A DNA stretch of 64,000 nt. It comes from Tenacibaculum pacificus (GTDB lineage Bacteria; Bacteroidota; Bacteroidia; Flavobacteriales; Flavobacteriaceae). Location of the stretch: assembly GCF_027941775.1 (NCBI RefSeq), contig NZ_CP115917.1:1898501-1962500 (forward strand), given 5' to 3'. Under the pieces are notes generated by a model. It was given only the letters and a program-made list of their open reading frames with translations, ran no database searches and had not been told where the DNA came from. Shown here one piece after another: positions 29,678 through 39,713 of this stretch. The position numbers and the translations under genes are program-made. How positions within the stretch are numbered: position 1 is the stretch's first letter; each line of letters opens with the position of its first letter.

Positions 29678-30104
29678 TTAATGGCGGAATTCAGCCAGGA
29701 ATCCCTAATTAGTGATTTATCTTTTCTAGAAATTAATATTGAATAATATTACACTGGAAAAATTGAAAATGACTTCTACCCTATTTTTAGAAAGTAAATC
29801 CTAAAAAAGAGAAAAACAGTATTAAACTCTGAAAAATGAAGCGTGAATAAATCGGTGGAAATTAATTAAAGTGGAGTTTTAAGCAGAAACGTGAAAAAAG
29901 ACAGAAGTTAACGCTGAAAATAAAGCGAAAATTAATTGAAGCGGAGTTTTAAGCAGAAACGTGAAAAAAGGCAGAAGTTAACGCTGAAAATAAAGCGTGA
30001 ATTAATTAAGGCGGAATTTTAAGACGAAAACGGAAAAAAGAAAGATAAATAAAACGGAAAAATTGAAAATTAAGAAATGAGAAATATAGTTAGAAATTCA
30101 CTAA
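29678..30104. repeat. Gene-free cassette, family B variant
   Basis: Family B body with the core changed: GTTGTAATTA at the start and TAATTACAAC at the end changed together (others have GTTGCAA). Two ~80-bp units with AGCGGAGTTTTAAGC. No ORF. Confidence 0.7.
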
Positions 30105-30237
30105 TTACAACAACATATATAATTTATTGCTAGTGCTTATCTACTTACGAAAATCCTTAGGGGATTTTCTATTCCGTTTTTATTTAATATATTTAGAACT
30201 TGAAATACGCAACAAACCATATATAAAACCGTTGCCT
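30105..30237 (+). other. attC-like site 27 (type A)
   Basis: R'' ATTACAAC matches GTTGTAAT at 29671; R' is GTTGCCT at 30231. Confidence 0.8.
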
Positions 30238-30653
30238 ACTATAGCGGAAAACACTCAGACGCAATCAATTCGGAATAAAAAATTGAGTTTATATAAAATA
30301 GACTTAAAATAACTCAGAGTTTTCACTCAATCGTGGAAAAAATTACAACAGAATTTCAACAAATTTTGAAAATAAAATTACACCCTAAAATAATTTTCCT
30401 GAATTACTCAATCAGCCAAAAAAAATTACAAGAAAAATTGAGTGATTTTTCGAAATTAAATAACTTTTGAAAAATAGAATTGTACCCTAAAGACTTTCAG
30501 GAATTGCTCACTCAAGCGCGAAAAAAATATAATGGAATTTTAGAAAGTTTATGTAATCAAATCCTAGACTAAAAAAAATTAGACTTGCTAAATCTAACTG
30601 AATTTAAAAACAAACTGAATTAAAATTTACTTAAAAAATGAAAAAACTACAGT
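30238..30653. repeat. Gene-free cassette, family E
   Basis: Opens ACTATAGCGGAAAACACTC; the right 395 bp and the following site recur at 39714-40250 next to IS copy 6. The ends match (GTTGCCTACT/AGTAGGCAAC). A 61-codon frame across the site border (30127-30312) is not credible. Confidence 0.68.
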
Positions 30654-30785
30654 AGGCAACAACGTATATAATTCATTGCTTAATGATTTTCCTGCGGAAA
30701 ATCCTTGCACACGTAAATGTTTGAGTTTTTTAAACTATATTAGTGCTATGATTTCGCAACGAAATCATATACAAGAACGTTACCA
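30654..30785 (+). other. attC-like site 28 (type C)
   Basis: R'' AGGCAAC matches GTTGCCT at 30231; R' is GTTACCA at 30779. Confidence 0.8.
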
Positions 30786-30805
30786 TACATTAAAAACCAA
30801 GCCTT

Positions 30806-31066
30806 ATGGAGGAATTTGAAAAAAAATATAAATATCTCAATTATGATAAATTTATGAATGAGATTACAATTAATTATAAAAATTCTTCTAAAGAAAGATT
30901 ATTTGACAAAATACTAACACCAGCAAATTTTGAAAATATAGATTTTGAACAATTAATTAAAATGAAATCCTTATTGAAGACCTTTAATCCTAATGATGAA
31001 AAAGTTAAATTATTACTCAAAACTCGGCTCGAATTAGTACAAAAAGCTCTTAATGCTTTAAAATAA
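30806..31066 (+). CDS. Small hypothetical protein, first gene of a two-gene cassette
   Basis: 86 aa, soluble, mostly helical and charged (MEEFEKKYKYLNYDKFMNEI...LLLKTRLELVQKALNALK). No family recognised. The next gene begins about 50 nt later in the same cassette. Confidence 0.55.
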   Translation: MEEFEKKYKYLNYDKFMNEITINYKNSSKERLFDKILTPANFENIDFEQLIKMKSLLKTFNPNDEKVKLLLKTRLELVQKALNALK

Positions 31067-31116
31067 GAAAATTATATTCGATAAATTTAGGAATTTATTT
31101 AAGAAATTAAACTGAA

Positions 31117-31378
31117 ATGAATGAAGAAGAAAAGATAATATTAATTGATAAAGTTTTACAAGGCTTTAAAAAAAATATTAAATACTGTTCCTGAATTAAT
31201 CGATGGATTTCAAAAATATCCAAGCTATAAATCTGAAAAACTTGAATTCGATAAAAAAATAAGGAATCTTGAAAGTCAATTAAAAGTTACGAATTTAGTA
31301 AAGAACTATTGGTGGATTATAATTACTGCAGTCGGAATTGGCTTTTCGATTTCTGAAATAATAAAAAACGTATGGTAA
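31117..31378 (+). CDS. Small coiled-coil membrane-anchored protein, interrupted at an eight-A run
   Basis: ATG 31117 begins MNEEEKIILIDKVLQGFKK and then shifts frame at the eight-A run (31162-31169). With seven A the frame continues ILNTVPELIDGF, a helical stretch (KLEFDKKIRNLESQLKV) and a C-terminal membrane segment (WWIIITAVGIGFSISEII), about 86 aa. The stop TAA lies inside R'' of the next site (ATGGTAAC), as also at 35608. An assembly error, slippage or decay would explain the break. Confidence 0.45.
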
Positions 31379-31505
31379 CACCGTATATAATTTATTGCTA
31401 GTGCTAACCTACTTACGAAAATCCTTAGGGGATTTTCTATTCCGCTTTTATTTACTAAATTAGTTGCTTGAAACACGCAACAAACCATATACAACAACGT
31501 TGGCA
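31373..31505 (+). other. attC-like site 29 (type A)
   Basis: R'' TGGTAAC matches GTTACCA at 30779 (10 bp: GTATGGTAAC/GTTACCATAC); R' is GTTGGCA at 31499. Confidence 0.82.
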
Positions 31506-31550
31506 ATAATAAAAAACCACAAAAAACACCAAATCGGGAACTTTTTTTAT

Positions 31551-31558
31551 TATATTTG
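31551..31558 (+). promoter_or_regulatory. Probable -7 promoter element of the higBA cassette
   Basis: TATATTTG fits the Bacteroidota -7 element TAnnTTTG, 20 nt before GTG 31579. No good -33 TTTG lies at the expected distance. Its position makes the upstream TTG 31561 an unlikely start, since that would lie before or at the transcription start. Confidence 0.45.
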
Positions 31559-31578
31559 CATTGTCAAAAAATAAAACT

Positions 31579-31872
31579 GTGAGAATAATATCAAGAAGAA
31601 CACTACGAGAATTTTGGGAAAAACACGCTGATAGTGAACAACAATTAAAAGCTTGGTATCGTGAAACAGAAAAAGCAAATTGGAAAAATATAAATGAATT
31701 AAAAATTGAATATCCTAGCGCTAGTGTTTTAAAAGACAATAGAATAGTTTTCAATATTAAAGGAAATAATTATAGACTCATTGTTAAAATGAATTTTGAA
31801 TTTCAAGTATCTTGGATTCTATTTATTGGAACTCATGCAGAATATGATAAGATTAATGCTAACAAATTATAA
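31579..31872 (+). CDS. higB: HigB-type mRNA interferase toxin
   Basis: 97 aa from GTG 31579, which gives the family's typical N-terminus RIISRRTLREFWEKHADSE. The RelE-like fold is seen in LKAWYRETEKANWKNINELK, the strand NRIVFNIKGNNYRLIVKM, and the C-terminal WILFIGTHAEYDKIN; the conserved R/H/Y positions of HigB RNases are present. HigB cuts mRNA at the ribosome unless held by HigA. A toxin followed 2 nt later by its antitoxin is the usual higBA order. Such pairs are frequent in large integron arrays, where they are thought to stabilise the array against loss. Confidence 0.88.
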   Translation: MRIISRRTLREFWEKHADSEQQLKAWYRETEKANWKNINELKIEYPSASVLKDNRIVFNIKGNNYRLIVKMNFEFQVSWILFIGTHAEYDKINANKL

Positions 31873-31874
31873 TT

Positions 31875-32240
31875 ATGCAAATTAAACCTATAAAAAACGA
31901 AACAGATTACCAGGAAGCTCTTAATAGACTTGAATTAATTTTTGAAGCAACAAAAGGAACAAAAAAAGGAGATGAACTTGAAATACTTACTATTCTAATT
32001 GACAAATATGAAAATGAAAATTTTCCAATTGGAATGCCTGATCCTATTGAAGCTATTAAATTCAGAATGGAACAAATGGGAATGAAACAAAAAGATCTTG
32101 CTGAACTTGTTGGTTTTAAAAGTAGAGTAAGTGAAATTTTAAATAAAAAACGAAAACTAACTTTAAAAATGATTAGGAAAATTAGTGATTCGTTACATAT
32201 ACCTACTGATGTCTTAATACAAGAATATATTGTAGAATAA
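31875..32240 (+). CDS. higA: HigA-type antitoxin (XRE-family HTH)
   Basis: 121 aa. An N-terminal helical part (YQEALNRLELIFEATKG, DELEILTILIDKYENENF) precedes an XRE helix-turn-helix at about residues 60-115 (MKQKDLAELVGFKSRVSEIL, then LTLKMIRKISDSLHIPTDVL). It should bind HigB and repress the operon through DNA near the -7 element. The N-terminal layout with the short PIGMPDPIEAIKFRMEQ link is typical of the HigA class with a separate toxin-binding arm. The cassette closes with TATTGCCAAC, which matches GTTGGCAATA. Confidence 0.88.
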   Translation: MQIKPIKNETDYQEALNRLELIFEATKGTKKGDELEILTILIDKYENENFPIGMPDPIEAIKFRMEQMGMKQKDLAELVGFKSRVSEILNKKRKLTLKMIRKISDSLHIPTDVLIQEYIVE

Positions 32241-32250
32241 AAATTACTAT

Positions 32251-32381
32251 TGCCAACAGCGTATATAATTTATTGCTAGTACTCGCCTACTTACGAAAAT
32301 CCTTAGGGATTTTCTATTCCGCTTTTATTTACTAAATTAGTTGCTCGAAATACGCAACAAACCATATACAAACCGTTGGGT
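32251..32381 (+). other. attC-like site 30 (type A)
   Basis: R'' TGCCAAC matches GTTGGCA at 31499; R' is GTTGGGT at 32375. The spacer before R' is two bases shorter than usual (ACAAACC). Confidence 0.78.
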
Positions 32382-32867
32382 TTCATTAGCGGAAATCGTT
32401 AAAATTTGAAAATTTAGTTTTTAAATAAAATTTAAAAATAGCAGAGAAAATATTTAGAAAAAGCTCCTGTAATTACCTCAGGAAATCGCACAAAAAATCA
32501 TTTTGAAAATTATAGTTTTTTAAGAATGTTTTTTACATTTTGAAAAATTCTAATTGAAAATTGTTGTGTGAAAATAGAAATATAAAATGAGAGAATTTTA
32601 AAATCAAATTTTACATTTTCTATATTTTGAAAAATTATAGTTCAAAACTGTTGTGTGAAAATAGAAACGTGAAATGAAAGAGTTTTAAAATCAAATTTTA
32701 CATTTTCTACATTTTGAAAAATTTTAGAAAATATGAAAAATAGAAATTGAAGCTCAAAGCGTGAAAATTAAAACCGTAGAATTAAAAACTTTGAGAAAAA
32801 TAATTACTGTAAAATATGAGAATTTAAAAAATAGGTAGAAAAAAAATACAAAAACTATAAAACGAAA
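32382..32867. repeat. Gene-free cassette, family C
   Basis: Near-identical to 7725-8210, also in the site that follows it. The ends match (GTTGGGTTTC/GAAAACCCAAC). No ORF. Confidence 0.7.
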
Positions 32868-32999
32868 ACCCAACAGCGTGCATAGTTCATTGCTTGTTGA
32901 TTTTCTTGCAGAAAATCCTCGCGCACGTTGAAGTTTTAGTTTTTTAAACTATATTAGTACTGTAATTCCGCAACGAAACCACGCACAAATACGTTATGT
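32868..32999 (+). other. attC-like site 31 (type B)
   Basis: R'' ACCCAAC matches GTTGGGT at 32375; R' is GTTATGT at 32993. Confidence 0.78.
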
Positions 33000-33412
33000 T
33001 TAACGGCGGAATTTCCTCAGAAATTCCTAATGAGTATTTTATGAGTTCTAAAAAATAAATTGACATAATTATACGCCGAAAAAAAAGACTCAAACAGCTA
33101 AAAATGGAAATAACTTCTTCCCTATTTTAAGAGAAAATTGAAACTAGAAAAGTCATTTAAGACAATTTAGAAATAAAATGAAAAATTCAAGAATCATTTA
33201 AAACTGAATGTCGAAACGTGAAAATATCTCTGGAGAAAAAAGGTTTTAGCAAAACAGCGCGAATATCAAGCTGAAAAGTAAAACGGGAAATTTAAGTACT
33301 AGAACTGGAAAAATTAATTAAGAAAAATTAAAAGACGAAAATTGAGCTTTAAAACGTGAAAATATAGAATAAAATTTAAGTAGAATGATTATTTAGAACT
33401 CAAAACCGATAA
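33000..33412. repeat. Gene-free cassette, family D-like
   Basis: Opens TTAACGGCGGAATTTCC; shares AAATTCCTAATGAGTATTTT with the cassette at 35738. The ends match (GTTATGTTTA/TAAACATAAC). No ORF. Confidence 0.62.
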
Positions 33413-33547
33413 ACATAACATCGTATATAATTTATTGCTAGTTTTTAAATATTTATGAAAAGCTTTTTTTAGAATTTTATATTTCGATTTTATTAACTAA
33501 ATTAGTTGCTTGAAATACGCAACAAATCATATACAAAAACGTTATGC
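33413..33547 (+). other. attC-like site 32 (type A, altered tip)
   Basis: R'' ACATAAC matches GTTATGT at 32993; R' is GTTATGC at 33541. The tip hairpin is eroded to AAAAGCTTTTTTTAG; the arms are intact. Confidence 0.75.
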
Positions 33548-33561
33548 ACAAGCTGAAAAAA

Positions 33562-34906
33562 TGTAAAATCCTGAAATAGGTTGACTAAAATTTAAACACT
33601 TTTAGTTAAACTATGGACACAAAGACAAAACTACCCTGCCGAAAAAAGAACTACAATAAAGTAGGTTTTGAACTCAAATTATTCATCATTGACCAAATTC
33701 ATAATGGACGTATTTCTGTTAATTACGCCGCTAAAAAATACGATATTTCTAGAGCTACAATTCAGTACTGGATCAAAAAATATAGTACTTTTGAACAAAA
33801 AAAATTAAGCATGAGTAAACAAGATGAAATCAAAAAACTCAAAGAGAAAATTGAAGAACTAGAATTTGTAAAAGATTTTCAACAAGATATTATCGCTGAT
33901 ATGGAAATCATTACTGGTGTCGATATGTCAAAAAAGTCATTGCCCAAAACATTAGCAGAAGAGATTCAAAAAAAGAAGCAAAACCGTTTAAAAGAAAATG
34001 GTTAATTCAATGTTTTGGGATTAGTAAACAGGCCTTTTACAAACGATTAAAATCTTATCAAATAAAGCAAAATAACGAACTTATATTAACACAATTAGTC
34101 AAACAATGTCGTGATAGAATTGGTCAGAAATTAGGGGCTAAAAAACTATATCATCAATTAAAAATTGATATCGATAAAAAAGGAATAAAAATAGGGCGAG
34201 ACAAGTTCTATAATTTCTTAAGAAGCCATAGATTACTAGTACCTAGAACAAAAAACTATCATATTACAACGAATTCTAAACATCATTTTTATAAGTATAA
34301 AAACCTTGTATCAAACAAAATCCCGACAAGAGCGGAACAACTTTGGGTAACAGATATTACCTATATAAAAACAGAAAAAGGTCATAATTATTTAGCTTTA
34401 GTAACAGATGCATATTCTAAGAAAATAATGGGGTATAAATTAGACACACATATGAGAACATCGCTTTGTATAGATGCACTCAAAATGGCTATCAAAAATC
34501 GAAAATATCCGAATGAAAAACTAATTCATCATTCAGATAGAGGACTACAATATTGCAATCCGACTTATACCCTATTTGCTGAAAAAAATGGTTTAATTAT
34601 GAGTATGACTGAAAAATATGATCCATATGAAAATGCTATCGCTGAAAGAATTAATAGAACTTTAAAATATGAATATGGTTTGAAACTAACAATTAAAAAC
34701 ACTATTTTAGCAAAGAAAATTACAAAAAGTGCTATTAATATTTATAACAACCTTCGTCCACATTTAAGTCTCGATTTAAATACTCCTAAGAAGGTTCATA
34801 TAAATCAAAATATCGAATATAAATCATATCGAAGAAATAAAAAAAATCTGGAATTATTAACCTTATAAATTCAAAAAAAAAGGTCAACCTATTTCAGGAC
34901 AATACA
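33562..34906 (+). mobile_element. IS3-family element, copy 5
   Basis: 1345 bp flanked by AAA on both sides. The host cassette ends match (GTTATGCACA/AGTGCATAAC, 9 of 10), consistent with simple insertion just before a TTG-started gene. Confidence 0.93.
33613..34868 (+). CDS. IS3-family transposase OrfAB, copy 5
   Basis: Intact OrfA and OrfB with frameshift signal. OrfA has KKLSMSKQ at residues 60-67. Confidence 0.92.
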
Positions 34907-34911
34907 AAACA

Positions 34912-35610
34912 TTGAGATATTACATTGGAGCATATTATTTGATTAAACTTCGAAAGTCTAAATTTGGAACTTATGAAGGAAAGGAGTTGCATACTTGCAG
35001 CACTTGCATCAATGATTCATATTTTGACGCTTGGTCTATTTCTTGGACAGAAAACGGAAAAATAATTAGTCAAGAAACTAAAACGGATTTTAATCTTGAC
35101 GAAAATCTAATTGAAAGAATTCAAAAATGGTCTGACCAAAAATTTGAGGAAAATAAAATTGGCTGGATTTGTACTTTTTCGGACTTAAAAACTCTGACTG
35201 AATATAAACAATCTTTCTTTCCAGAGGTCGAGGCTGAAATCTTGAGTGTAAACTTTCCCGAAACTGAAAAAGGAGAATTTTTAAAACTATTCAATCCCGA
35301 AAAGTCAAGTTATGGAGAAATCGGACTTTCTAAAAACCTAAAAAATGGAATTATTGAAAGTAAAACTGAAAAGACACTCGGATTTGACCTTATTGGAATT
35401 GAATCAAGTGGCGAATTTCATAGTTTTCATTGTCACGATTTGGCAAGTGATTTAATAGAAAAGTTCGGAATCGAAATAAACGAATTTGGACTGATTAAGG
35501 AAAATGACAATTGGAATCAAATGGTTGAATATATGAATGACGAAAAAAACGGATTTGAACCAACACCTTGGTTTTATGTTAAAATAAAAAAAGTTAAAGC
35601 CAGTGCATAA
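34912..35610 (+). CDS. Hypothetical protein
   Basis: 232 aa beginning at TTG 34912 (no ATG nearby in frame; the upstream codons belong to IS copy 5 or are lost). HTCSTCINDSYFDAWSISWT near the N-terminus holds a CxxC pair, and HSFHCHDLASDLIEKFGIEI near residue 170 is a histidine/cysteine-rich stretch that could bind metal. The C-terminus ends WFYVKIKKVKASA, with the stop TAA inside R'' of the next site. No family recognised. Confidence 0.6.
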   Translation: MRYYIGAYYLIKLRKSKFGTYEGKELHTCSTCINDSYFDAWSISWTENGKIISQETKTDFNLDENLIERIQKWSDQKFEENKIGWICTFSDLKTLTEYKQSFFPEVEAEILSVNFPETEKGEFLKLFNPEKSSYGEIGLSKNLKNGIIESKTEKTLGFDLIGIESSGEFHSFHCHDLASDLIEKFGIEINEFGLIKENDNWNQMVEYMNDEKNGFEPTPWFYVKIKKVKASA

Positions 35611-35737
35611 CACCGTATAAAAAAAATTGCTAGTTTTAGCTAAACCAAAGTTAGTTGCTCGTTTGCTAGCTTCTGATTTTCCTTCGGAAAATCCTCGCAC
35701 ACAAACACGCAACTTTCCTTATACATAAACGTTGTGT
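35605..35737 (+). other. attC-like site 33 (type E)
   Basis: R'' GCATAAC matches GTTATGC at 33541, across IS copy 5; R' is GTTGTGT at 35731. It overlaps the stop codon of the upstream gene. Confidence 0.75.
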
Positions 35738-36192
35738 CTAATGGCGGAATTTCCTCAGAAATTCCTAATGAGTATTTTATAAACCAAAAATTAAGCGGAC
35801 ACAAACTCTAGACAAAAAACACTAAAAACTGAAAAAGACTTCTACTCCATTAAAATAAAAAATTGAAATGTGAAAAAATCAGCGCAGAAAAAATTATTTT
35901 AATAAAATAGCTGAATACAAATAGAAACGTAAAAAACTGAGCAAATAGGTGGAATTAAGCTCTGAAGCGCAAAAAATCGTTGATATTAAAAAGTCATTAT
36001 GAAAATTCATAAATAAATTGAAAAACTTAAGCTTTTAATAAAATTAATGAATTGAAAGTTGAAACGTAAAAAAATCGGCGGAATTAAACTCTGAAATCAA
36101 AAAAGCTCATTAAAACGAAAATGGAATTATAAATAAATTGAAAAATTTGAATTTCTAATAAAATTAATGAACTAAAATGAAAAAACCACTAA
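35738..36192. repeat. Gene-free cassette, family D
   Basis: Opens CTAATGGCGGAATTTCC; the same opening stands at 58781 before IS copy 11. Two loose ~115-bp repeats around AAAATTAATGAATTGAAAG. The ends match over about eight bases (GTTGTGTCTA/TAAACACAAC). Confidence 0.62.
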
Positions 36193-36326
36193 ACACAACA
36201 ACGTATATAATTTATTGCTAGTTTTTAAATATTTATGAAAAGCTTTTTTTAAATTTTATATTTCGATTTTATTTACTAAATTAGTTGCTCGAAATACGCA
36301 ACAAATCATATACAAGAACGTTGCCA
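36193..36326 (+). other. attC-like site 34 (type A, altered tip)
   Basis: R'' ACACAAC matches GTTGTGT at 35731; R' is GTTGCCA at 36320. It has the same eroded tip as site 32. Confidence 0.75.
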
Positions 36327-36737
36327 AAAACTCGGAAAAATAAAATGCTGAAAACCAATATTACGGAATAAAAAAGTGGAATTGACATTTTACTTAAATT
36401 GAATAATTTAGAATTTATTCAAATTTCAGAATATTATAAAGGCTGAAAATAAATATCGCGGAATTTAAAACGTGGAATTAAAGTTTTACTCAAATTGAAT
36501 AGTTTAGAAAATATTGAAAATTTGGAGGATTATAAAAACTGAAAATAAATATCGCAGAATTTAAAATGTGGAATTAAAGTTTTACTCAAATTGAATAGTT
36601 TAGAAAATATTGAAAATTTAGAGGATTATAAAAACTGAAAATAAATATCACGGAATGAAAACAAAGAATTGAAATTTCACTTAAATTGAATAATTTAAAA
36701 ATATTGAAAATTTAGAATTTAAACAAAAAGTCGCATT
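36327..36737. repeat. Gene-free cassette, family A
   Basis: Four ~96-bp units with ATCGCGGAATTTAAAACG and TTTAGAGGATTATAAAAAC. The ends match (GTTGCCAAA/TTTGGCAAC). Confidence 0.7.
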
Positions 36738-36869
36738 TGGCAACAACATATATAATTCATTGCTCATTTATTTTCCTGCGGAAAATACTCGCAAATGTAG
36801 ATGTTTGAGTTTTTTAAACTATATTAGTAACTTGAAATACGCAACAAACCATATATAAAACCGTTGCCC
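36738..36869 (+). other. attC-like site 35 (type C)
   Basis: R'' TGGCAAC matches GTTGCCA at 36320; R' is GTTGCCC at 36863. Confidence 0.78.
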
Positions 36870-36874
36870 GTAAT

Positions 36875-38215
36875 ATGAATAAAATTAATCGAAATCTATT
36901 TAATATATATCTTTTATTCACTAGAGAACCCTTTTCTAGAACATACATAAATGAACTTGAATTCTTCTCAAATGGAGACAATACTATAATTGGTCTCGTA
37001 AGTTTAGATTTAATTGACAATGACTTTAGTGGAGTCGTTTTATCAAGAGATCAATCCAAGCAATACAGAGCCGAAAACGTTATTACTTGTTTAAGCACAT
37101 TAGAAGAAGCAAGACAATGGGTTCAAAAAGAGATGAGTTCTGACAAAATTATTATTCATGATAATAAATCTAGTTTTTTTGACTTGTTCAATACAATAAC
37201 AAAAGAAAATCAGATTCATCCTTATTATAATTCATTAAAAAACGATGAAGCTTTTAGTGGTTCAAAAGATGTTATCAAAGAAATTTCATATCATTATAAG
37301 GATATAGATGGTAATTTTATTGAACAATTTCAATCCTTAAATGGTTTTGACGCTAGACTCTGGGAGTTATATCTTTTTTGTCTTTGTAGAGAAGAAGGTT
37401 TTTCTTTCAAGAGAAACAAACATGCACCTGACTTTATTATTGAAAAATTCAATGAAATAATTGCAATAGAAGCTGTAACAATAAGTCGTGATTCAAGTAA
37501 AAAGATTGATATTAAAAACTTTGAACCTAAAAGTAAAGAAGAAACTACAGAACTCCTTAAAGACGAAATGCCTCTGAAATTTGGAAGTGCTTTATTCTCA
37601 AAATTAAAAAAGAAATATTGGGAACTTGAACACGTTAATGGAAAACCTTTTCTAATAGCTATTGCTGATTTTCACGACACAATGTCAATGACTTGGTCTT
37701 TTCCTGCATTAATCACTTATTTATATGGCTATAATTATGAAGCGAAACATGATAAGAATGGAAAGCTAGTAATTACTCCAATTAAAATAACAGAATTTGT
37801 TAAAAAAACTGGAGCAAAAATCCCTGCTGGATTCTTCAATCAACCAGATTCTGAAAACATAAGTGCAATATTATTTTCTTCCACAGCAACAGTCTCAAAA
37901 TTTAACAGAATGGGAAAACAAGCGGGATTAGGTTCTGAGAAATTATCAATAATTAGAATGGGAGCTAAACATAACTTTGACGAAAACTCTTCTGAATCAA
38001 TACCGTTTATTAATCATATAAATGAGGAATGCAATGAACTATGGTCAGAGGGAGTTTCAATATTTCACAACCCCAATGCTATTATTCCTTTAAAAAAGGA
38101 ACTATTTCCATCTGTAGCTCATCATTTTTTTAAAGACGAAAATATCTCAAGTATATTTCCTGATTTTTTTCCATATTTTTCTATGAATCAAAACATCGTT
38201 TCTGTAGACAAATAA
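36875..38215 (+). CDS. Large hypothetical protein, possible PD-(D/E)XK-like fold
   Basis: 446 aa, starting 12 nt after the cassette boundary. I recognise the pattern as a widespread bacterial family of unknown function: FDARLWELYLFCLCREEGF, then HAPDFIIEKFNEIIAIEAVT, then KPFLIAIADFHDTMSMTWS, and near the end WSEGVSIFHNPNAIIPL. The order E...PDF...x-E-A-x resembles a restriction-endonuclease-like core, but the usual K after E is replaced (EAV), so catalysis is doubtful. The flanking text (KFNRMGKQAGLGSEKL) is also conserved in the family as I recall it. No membrane segment or signal peptide. A role in DNA or RNA processing or defence is speculative. Confidence 0.68.
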   Translation: MNKINRNLFNIYLLFTREPFSRTYINELEFFSNGDNTIIGLVSLDLIDNDFSGVVLSRDQSKQYRAENVITCLSTLEEARQWVQKEMSSDKIIIHDNKSSFFDLFNTITKENQIHPYYNSLKNDEAFSGSKDVIKEISYHYKDIDGNFIEQFQSLNGFDARLWELYLFCLCREEGFSFKRNKHAPDFIIEKFNEIIAIEAVTISRDSSKKIDIKNFEPKSKEETTELLKDEMPLKFGSALFSKLKKKYWELEHVNGKPFLIAIADFHDTMSMTWSFPALITYLYGYNYEAKHDKNGKLVITPIKITEFVKKTGAKIPAGFFNQPDSENISAILFSSTATVSKFNRMGKQAGLGSEKLSIIRMGAKHNFDENSSESIPFINHINEECNELWSEGVSIFHNPNAIIPLKKELFPSVAHHFFKDENISSIFPDFFPYFSMNQNIVSVDK

Positions 38216-38221
38216 TACTAC

Positions 38222-38355
38222 GGGCAACACCGTATATAATTTATTGCTGGCTTTTTGCATACTTACGAAAGTCCTCGCGGACTTTCTTGGTCGGTAATTA
38301 TTTATTAAATTAGTTGCTTGAAACACGCAACAAACCATATACAACAACGTTGTAG
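38222..38355 (+). other. attC-like site 36 (type A)
   Basis: R'' GGGCAAC matches GTTGCCC at 36863; R' is GTTGTAG at 38349. The tip hairpin GAAAGTCC/GGACTTTC is changed on both sides (elsewhere GAAAATCC/GGATTTTC), so its pairing is preserved. Confidence 0.82.
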
Positions 38356-38368
38356 CACATTAAAGTAA

Positions 38369-39713
38369 TGTAAAATCCTGAAATAGGTTGACTAAAATTT
38401 AAACACTTTTAGTTAAACTATGGACACAAAGACAAAACTACCCTGCCGAAAAAAGAACTACAATAAAGTAGGTTTTGAACTCAAATTATTCATCATTGAC
38501 CAAATTCATAATGGACGTATTTCTGTTAATTACGCCGCTAAAAAATACGATATTTCTAGAGCTACAATTCAGTACTGGATCAAAAAATATAGTACTTTTG
38601 AACAAAAAAAATTAAGCATGAGTAAACAAGATGAAATCAAAAAACTCAAAGAGAAAATTGAAGAACTAGAATTTGTAAAAGATTTTCAACAAGATATTAT
38701 CGCTGATATGGAAATCATTACTGGTGTCGATATGTCAAAAAAGTCATTGCCCAAAACATTAGCAGAAGAGATTCAAAAAAAGAAGCAAAACCGTTTAAAA
38801 GAAAATGGTTAATTCAATGTTTTGGGATTAGTAAACAGGCCTTTTACAAACGATTAAAATCTTATCAAATAAAGCAAAATAACGAACTTATATTAACACA
38901 ATTAGTCAAACAATGTCGTGATAGAATTGGTCAGAAATTAGGGGCTAAAAAACTATATCATCAATTAAAAATTGATATCGATAAAAAAGGAATAAAAATA
39001 GGGCGAGACAAGTTCTATAATTTCTTAAGAAGCCATAGATTACTAGTACCTAGAACAAAAAACTATCATATTACAACGAATTCTAAACATCATTTTTATA
39101 AGTATAAAAACCTTGTATCAAACAAAATCCCGACAAGAGCGGAACAACTTTGGGTAACAGATATTACCTATATAAAAACAGAAAAAGGTCATAATTATTT
39201 AGCTTTAGTAACAGATGCATATTCTAAGAAAATAATGGGGTATAAATTAGACACACATATGAGAACATCGCTTTGTATAGATGCACTCAAAATGGCTATC
39301 AAAAATCGAAAATATCCGAATGAAAAACTAATTCATCATTCAGATAGAGGACTACAATATTGCAATCCGACTTATACCCTATTTGCTGAAAAAAATGGTT
39401 TAATTATGAGTATGACTGAAAAATATGATCCATATGAAAATGCTATCGCTGAAAGAATTAATAGAACTTTAAAATATGAATATGGTTTGAAACTAACAAT
39501 TAAAAACACTATTTTAGCAAAGAAAATTACAAAAAGTGCTATTAATATTTATAACAACCTTCGTCCACATTTAAGTCTCGATTTAAATACTCCTAAGAAG
39601 GTTCATATAAATCAAAATATCGAATATAAATCATATCGAAGAAATAAAAAAAATCTGGAATTATTAACCTTATAAATTCAAAAAAAAAGGTCAACCTATT
39701 TCAGGACAATACA
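38369..39713 (+). mobile_element. IS3-family element, copy 6 (recombination junction)
   Basis: 1345 bp, complete. Flanks TAA and AAA do not match. The cassette opens GTTGTAG but closes AGTAGGCAAC, and the right flank is the family E cassette whose true opening (GTTGCCT) stands at 30231. Left and right halves come from different cassettes. Confidence 0.92.
38420..39675 (+). CDS. IS3-family transposase OrfAB, copy 6
   Basis: Intact; protein identical to copy 5 (KKLSMSKQ). Confidence 0.92.

Noticed and set aside
30127..30312. 61-codon ORF across the border of site 27 and a gene-free cassette
   Set aside because: Begins inside the attC-like stem; similar frames arise by chance in other type A sites, and no conserved protein features are seen.
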